Assembly (NCBI RefSeq): GCF_039621855.1
Contig: NZ_CP155071.1
Location: 3,844,001-3,908,000, forward strand
DNA: 64,000 bases
Origin: Erwinia sp. HDF1-3R
GTDB taxonomy: Bacteria; Pseudomonadota; Gammaproteobacteria; Enterobacterales; Enterobacteriaceae
Direction of reading: 5' to 3'
Below, in pieces: positions 59,883-64,000 of this stretch (positions are counted from its first letter, which is position 1; each line of letters starts with the position of its first letter). Below the pieces are notes generated by a model, which worked only from the letters and a program-made list of their open reading frames with translations, did no database searches and was not told the origin of the DNA. Made by a program: the position numbers and the translations under genes.

Positions 59883-61031
59883 TCAGGGGCGCGGCATCTG
59901 CTGACCGATGGCCAGTGAGGCGGCGATATTTCTCGCCGTCATACGCACGTTTTCCGCCGCGTTCTCCAGCGCTTCCTCAAGGGTACAGATGCTGTAGATC
60001 ACGCTGAATACGGCATCTAACCCATGCTGATGCACCACCGCCACGTCATCGGTCAGGCTGCCTGCAATGCCGATAACCGGTTTGTTGTAGCGTTTTGCGA
60101 CCTGCGCGACGCCAATCGGCACTTTGCCGTGAATGGTCTGGCTGTCAATGCGCCCCTCACCGGTTATCACCAGCGTTGCATCCCTGACCAGTTCATCCAG
60201 ACCCAGCGCTTCGGTAACGATTTCAATACCCCGCCGCAGCTCCGCATGGCAAAACGCATGCAGCGCCACGCCCATTCCCCCCGCCGCGCCGCCGCCCGGC
60301 AGTTGCAGCACATCGATATCCAGCTCGCGCTGGATCACGTCGGCATAGTGGCCCAGCGCGGCATCAAGCTGGCTGACCAGTTCTGGCGTGGCGCCCTTTT
60401 GCGGGCCAAAAACGGCGGAAGCCCCCTCCTTGCCCAGCAGGGGGTTCGTCACGTCGCATGCGACCTCAAAACGACGCTGTTTAATACGCGGATCGAATTT
60501 GCTCAGATCAATGTCAGCCAGCTGCGCCAGCTGGCCGCCGCCGAAGCCAATCTGTTTTCCCTGGCTGTCCAGCAGCTGGGCACCGAGTGCCTGTAACATC
60601 CCTGCGCCGCCATCATTGGTGGCGCTACCGCCGATACCAATAATGAAATGCTCTACGCCCCGATCGAGCGCGTTACGGATCAGCTCTCCCGTTCCCCATG
60701 AGGTGGTGATCAGCGGGTCGCGGCGGCTGACCGGCACCTTTTCCAGTCCGCTCGCCGCCGCCATTTCAATAAAAGCCCGGCTGCCATCGCCAGATAGCCC
60801 GTAAAATGCCTCGACGGGCTCGCCCAGCGGCCCGGTCACGCTGAGCGTAACGAAGGTTCCGTTCGTTGCGGCGACCATCGCCTCAACCGTACCCTCGCCG
60901 CCATCTGCGACCGGCAACCTGACATACTCCGCAGCAGGAAAAATTTCACGAAATCCCAGCTCAATCTGCACGGCGACCTGCTGGGCAGACAAACTCTCTT
61001 TATATGAATCCGGTGCGATTACTATTTTCAT
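59883..61031 (-). CDS. garK: Glycerate kinase (type 2, GarK/GlxK)
   Basis: Phosphorylates D-glycerate to 2-phosphoglycerate. The product has 382 residues. MKIVIAPDSYKESLSAQQVA is the canonical start, with LPVADGGEGTVEAM and FIIGIGGSATNDGGAGML as conserved substrate and ATP segments. It is the last gene of the gudD-garL-garR-garK run; its product 2-phosphoglycerate feeds into enolase, also encoded in the window. garK is chosen over glxK by operon context. Confidence 0.93.
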   Translation of the reverse strand: MKIVIAPDSYKESLSAQQVAVQIELGFREIFPAAEYVRLPVADGGEGTVEAMVAATNGTFVTLSVTGPLGEPVEAFYGLSGDGSRAFIEMAAASGLEKVPVSRRDPLITTSWGTGELIRNALDRGVEHFIIGIGGSATNDGGAGMLQALGAQLLDSQGKQIGFGGGQLAQLADIDLSKFDPRIKQRRFEVACDVTNPLLGKEGASAVFGPQKGATPELVSQLDAALGHYADVIQRELDIDVLQLPGGGAAGGMGVALHAFCHAELRRGIEIVTEALGLDELVRDATLVITGEGRIDSQTIHGKVPIGVAQVAKRYNKPVIGIAGSLTDDVAVVHQHGLDAVFSVIYSICTLEEALENAAENVRMTARNIAASLAIGQQMPRP

Positions 61032-61074
61032 ACGTTATCCGGGCGCTGTGAACCGGCCTTAGCCAGCGAGTCAG

Positions 61075-61100
61075 GTCCCGGCCTGTCAGCAGGCCGGGAC
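61075..61100 (-). repeat. Intercistronic hairpin between garR and garK
   Basis: GTCCCGGCCTG (61075-61085) and CAGGCCGGGAC (61090-61100) form a perfect 11-base GC-rich stem with a 4-base loop, just after the garR stop. No T run follows, so it probably stabilises the upstream mRNA or reduces read-through into garK. Confidence 0.6.
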
Positions 61101-61106
61101 AGGATG

Positions 61107-61991
61107 CTAATGAGTAATTCCAACGTTGGTTAACTTCTCATAATAGCAAGCCAGCGCGCTATGGTCGGCATCCCCCAGCCCGTCGGCGCGCAGCATCTGC
61201 ATCATCTCCATCACCGCCGCCGTCAGCGGCAGCTGTGCGCCCACTTCATGGGAGGTATCAAGCGCATTGGCTAAATCCTTGATATGCAGGTTAATACGGA
61301 AGCCGGGTTTGAAATCCCGCGCCAGCACCATGGGCGCTTTCGCATCCAGAACCGTACTGCCCGCCAGCCCGCCGCGAATCGCCTGAAAAACCTGCTGCGG
61401 ATCCACCCCGGCTTTGGTTGCCAGCGTCAGCGCTTCTGACATGGCTGCAATGTTCAGCGCGACAATCACCTGATTGGCAAGCTTGGTGACGTTACCCGCG
61501 CCGATATCACCGGTGTGGATCACGGAACCTGCCATCGCTTTCATGATCTCATAGCACTTATCAAACAGCGCCTTGTCACCGCCCACCATGACCGACAGCG
61601 TACCCTCAATGGCTTTGGGTTCTCCACCGCTTACCGGTGCATCCAGCAGCGCTATCTCTTTCTGCGCCAGCGCCTGGTGAAATTCCCGGCTGGCCAGCGG
61701 GGCAATGGAGCTCATATCGATCACAATGGTGCCGGGCCTGGCACCCTGAATAACGCTCTCTTCCCCCAGCAGCACTTCCCTGACGTGCGGAGAGTTAGGC
61801 AGCATGGTAATTATCACCTCGCACTGTTCCGCCACCGCTTTCGCACTTTTAGCCACTACGGCCCCTGCGCTGACCAGTTCGGCTTCGCTCTCTGTATTAT
61901 GATCGCGAACCACCAGCGAATAGCCTGCCTTCAGCAGATTTTTACTCATGGGCTTACCCATGATACCCAGACCAATAAAGCCAATTTTCAT
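61107..61991 (-). CDS. garR: 2-hydroxy-3-oxopropionate (tartronate semialdehyde) reductase
   Basis: Reduces tartronate semialdehyde to D-glycerate with NAD(P)H. The product has 294 residues. The Rossmann start MKIGFIGLGIMGKPMSKNLL, the DAPVSGGEPKAIEG substrate signature and the catalytic lysine in GNVTKLANQVIVAL mark the beta-hydroxyacid dehydrogenase family. It lies 21 bases after garL. Confidence 0.95.
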   Translation of the reverse strand: MKIGFIGLGIMGKPMSKNLLKAGYSLVVRDHNTESEAELVSAGAVVAKSAKAVAEQCEVIITMLPNSPHVREVLLGEESVIQGARPGTIVIDMSSIAPLASREFHQALAQKEIALLDAPVSGGEPKAIEGTLSVMVGGDKALFDKCYEIMKAMAGSVIHTGDIGAGNVTKLANQVIVALNIAAMSEALTLATKAGVDPQQVFQAIRGGLAGSTVLDAKAPMVLARDFKPGFRINLHIKDLANALDTSHEVGAQLPLTAAVMEMMQMLRADGLGDADHSALACYYEKLTNVGITH

Positions 61992-62012
61992 CTTGCTTCT
62001 CCTGTAGGGGAA

Positions 62013-62783
62013 TTATTGCTTAAAGCGATCGCACAGGGCCTGCGTGGCGCTACGGAAGACACCCACATCACTGCCAACCGCGACAAAACCCGCTCCCCAT
62101 GAAAGGTAACGGCGCGCATCGGCCTCGACCGGAGCCAGTATGCCGCTCGGCTTACCCGCAGCCTTTGCCCGCTCGAAAATATGCTTTATCACCTTAAGCA
62201 CCTCGGGGTGTGCAGGCTGACCGAGATAACCCAGCGCGGCCGAGAGATCGCCAGGCCCGACAAAAATGCCATCCACGCCCTCGACGGCTGCAATCGCATC
62301 AATGTTATCCACCGCCTGCTGCGTTTCGATCTGCACCAGCACGGTAATGTTGTCATTAACCGTGCTGTTGTACTCCGGCACGGTGCCGTACATATTGCTG
62401 CGATGCGAAACGGAAACGCCGCGGATCCCAAGGGGCGGATAGCGCGTTGAGGCCACCGCCCGCAAGGCTTCCTCCTGCGTTTCAACAAAGGGGATCAGAA
62501 AGTTGGAAAAACCAATATCCAGCAGCCGCTTAATAATGACCGGCTCGTTGCATGGTGGGCGAACAACCGGCGCGCTGACGCTGCCTTTAAGCGCCATCAG
62601 CTGCGGTACGAAGGTGGTGATATCGTTTGGCGCATGCTCGCCGTCAAGTACCAGCCAGTCGAACCCGGCCAGCCCCAGCACTTCGGTAGAGATTGGGCTG
62701 GCCAGTGCGCACCAGCTGCCAATTAGCGTTTCTCCCGCCAGCAGGCGCTGGCGAAAACCGTTTGGATTGCTTATATAGCTCAT
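62013..62783 (-). CDS. garL: 5-keto-4-deoxy-D-glucarate aldolase
   Basis: Cleaves 5-keto-4-deoxyglucarate to pyruvate and tartronate semialdehyde. The product has 256 residues. It belongs to the HpcH/HpaI class II aldolases: [31 protein letters not shown] with the conserved histidine, [16 protein letters not shown] with the metal-binding glutamate, and [13 protein letters not shown]. It starts 18 bases after gudD. Confidence 0.95.
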   Translation of the reverse strand: MSYISNPNGFRQRLLAGETLIGSWCALASPISTEVLGLAGFDWLVLDGEHAPNDITTFVPQLMALKGSVSAPVVRPPCNEPVIIKRLLDIGFSNFLIPFVETQEEALRAVASTRYPPLGIRGVSVSHRSNMYGTVPEYNSTVNDNITVLVQIETQQAVDNIDAIAAVEGVDGIFVGPGDLSAALGYLGQPAHPEVLKVIKHIFERAKAAGKPSGILAPVEADARRYLSWGAGFVAVGSDVGVFRSATQALCDRFKQ

Positions 62784-62801
62784 CAGTGACTCCTGAAAAA
62801 G

Positions 62802-64000
62802 TTAGCGCACAAGGCAGGGGCGTTTGCGGTCAAAGGTCCAGCCGGGGTGCAGATACTGCATCGCCCGGGCGTCGTTACGTGCGCCGCCGGGCAGGCTTTG
62901 ATGCAGGGCATGAGCCTGCTCTACCCTCGCCCAGTCCAGCTCAATGCCCAGCCCCGGCGCATCAGGCAAGGTAATGCTGCCGTTACGGATTTGCAGGGGT
63001 GCTTTGGTCAGACGCTGCTCGCCTTCCTGCCAGATCCAGTGGGTATCAATGGCCGTAGGCTTACCCGGCGCAGCCGCCCCGACGTGGGTGAACATCGCCA
63101 GTGAAATATCAAAGTGGTTATTAGAGTGGCAGCCCCAGGTCAGTCCCCAGTCGTCGCAGAGCTGTGCGACGCGTACTGCGCCGCTTAGCGTCCAGAAATG
63201 TGGATCCGCCAGCGGGATATCGACGGCGTTGAGCATCACCGCATGGTTCATTTCCCGCCAGTTGGTGGCTATCATATTGGTGGCAACCGGCAGGCCAGTT
63301 GCCCGGCGGAATTCGGCCATTACTTCACGTCCGGAATAGCCCTGCTCCGCACCGCAGGGGTCTTCGGCATAGGTCAGAATACCGTTCATATCTTTGCACA
63401 GGGCGATCGCTTCATTCAGAGACCAGGCGCCGTTGGGGTCCACGGTTATTCGCGCATCAGGAAAGCGCTTCTTCATCGCCCTGACAGCCTCAATCTCCTG
63501 TTCGCCAGGCAGTACGCCCCCCTTCAGTTTGAAATCCTTAAAGCCATACCTGTCCTGAGCGGCTTCGGCAAGCCGCACGATCGCTGCGCTGTCCATCGCC
63601 TGCTGATGCCGCAGGTGATACCAGTCATGGCCGCGCGTTTCGCCCTCGAGGTAAGGAAGGTCGGTTTTTTCACGGTCGCCGACGTAAAACAGGTAACCCA
63701 GTACCCTGACCTCATCGCGCTGCTTACCCGGCCCAAGGAGTTCCGCCACCGGCACCCCCAGCCACTGTCCCAGCAGGTCGAGCAGCGCCGCCTCCAGCGC
63801 GGCAACGACATTCACCCTGAGCTCAAAGGTCCAGGCCCCCTTGCCGAAGGTGTCAAAATCGTCGGACTGGCTGCCCTTATGGACGTTCTGCACCAGCCGG
63901 TTCATCCTCGCGATCTCCTTTCCCTGCACCTGGGGAATGGCATCCATCAGCGTTTGATAAATAGTTTCACCGCCGGGTGCTTCACCCACGCCCGTATGCC
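62802..64000 (-). CDS. gudD: Glucarate dehydratase (5' end outside window)
   Basis: Enolase-superfamily enzyme that dehydrates D-glucarate to 5-keto-4-deoxyglucarate. The frame stays open to the right edge, reading [11 protein letters not shown] there, which corresponds to about residue 50 of the 446-residue E. coli GudD, so some 50 N-terminal residues are missing. The catalytic [13 protein letters not shown] lysines, the metal ligands in [11 protein letters not shown] and [10 protein letters not shown], and the [12 protein letters not shown] histidine are all present. GudX is a close paralogue; the active-site lysine pair and operon context favour GudD. Confidence 0.92.
   Translation of the reverse strand, partial: HTGVGEAPGGETIYQTLMDAIPQVQGKEIARMNRLVQNVHKGSQSDDFDTFGKGAWTFELRVNVVAALEAALLDLLGQWLGVPVAELLGPGKQRDEVRVLGYLFYVGDREKTDLPYLEGETRGHDWYHLRHQQAMDSAAIVRLAEAAQDRYGFKDFKLKGGVLPGEQEIEAVRAMKKRFPDARITVDPNGAWSLNEAIALCKDMNGILTYAEDPCGAEQGYSGREVMAEFRRATGLPVATNMIATNWREMNHAVMLNAVDIPLADPHFWTLSGAVRVAQLCDDWGLTWGCHSNNHFDISLAMFTHVGAAAPGKPTAIDTHWIWQEGEQRLTKAPLQIRNGSITLPDAPGLGIELDWARVEQAHALHQSLPGGARNDARAMQYLHPGWTFDRKRPCLVR

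Overview
This window looks like a chromosomal segment of an Enterobacterales plant- or environment-associated bacterium, probably Erwinia, Pantoea or a close relative. The core genes have near-E. coli protein sequences in a familiar order: mutS, rpoS, nlpD, pcm, surE, truD, ispF, ispD, ftsB, ygbE, cysCND, then cysHIJ, queD/queE, eno, pyrG, mazG, relA, rlmD, barA. cysG sits directly upstream of cysDNC, and a gudD-garL-garR-garK run follows barA. No rRNA, tRNA or CRISPR array was seen.

Bases 1 to about 21,530 are an AT-rich genomic island. Its left end lies outside the window. Its right end is fused into the 5' end of mutS: a tyrosine integrase points away from mutS, and the first 20 or so MutS codons are island-derived. 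From left to right the island carries a His-Xaa-Ser radical-SAM locus (hxsD-hxsB-hxsC-hxsA) with a DUF6119/TIGR04141-type gene only 18 bases behind it. Next come several small orphan genes, a mobilisation module (MobC-like protein and MobA-type relaxase with a candidate oriT) and a Dam-site-rich inverted repeat. A type VI secretion cargo set follows: an orphan Hcp, a divergent DUF4225 protein and a candidate two-helix immunity protein. Last are a four-gene overlapping operon of three tyrosine recombinases plus a coiled-coil protein (resembling Tn554 or gamma-mobile-trio units), an H-NS paralogue, an HTH excisionase-like gene and the integrase. The island therefore seems composite, with both mobilisation and two recombinase systems.

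The core half is GC-richer and mostly leftward. The rpoS/nlpD/pcm/surE/truD/ispF/ispD/ftsB block gives the general stress sigma factor, envelope and repair functions, and isoprenoid synthesis. cysG-cysDNC and cysJIH together encode sulfate activation and reduction plus siroheme synthesis. In E. coli the gap between cysDNC and cysH holds iap and CRISPR-Cas. Here it holds a decayed YciI-like fragment and a secreted GDSL phospholipase-like gene.

The queE-eno interval is a second variable spot. It contains a Cys-free, harpin-like secreted-protein candidate, an OafA-type acyltransferase, a vdcC/vdcD hydroxyarylate decarboxylase pair lacking its B subunit, and a divergent MarR regulator with two matching palindromic operators. 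The right end encodes nucleotide and ppGpp metabolism (eno, pyrG, mazG, relA), an rRNA methyltransferase, the BarA sensor kinase, and a complete D-glucarate-to-2-phosphoglycerate pathway that runs out of the window.
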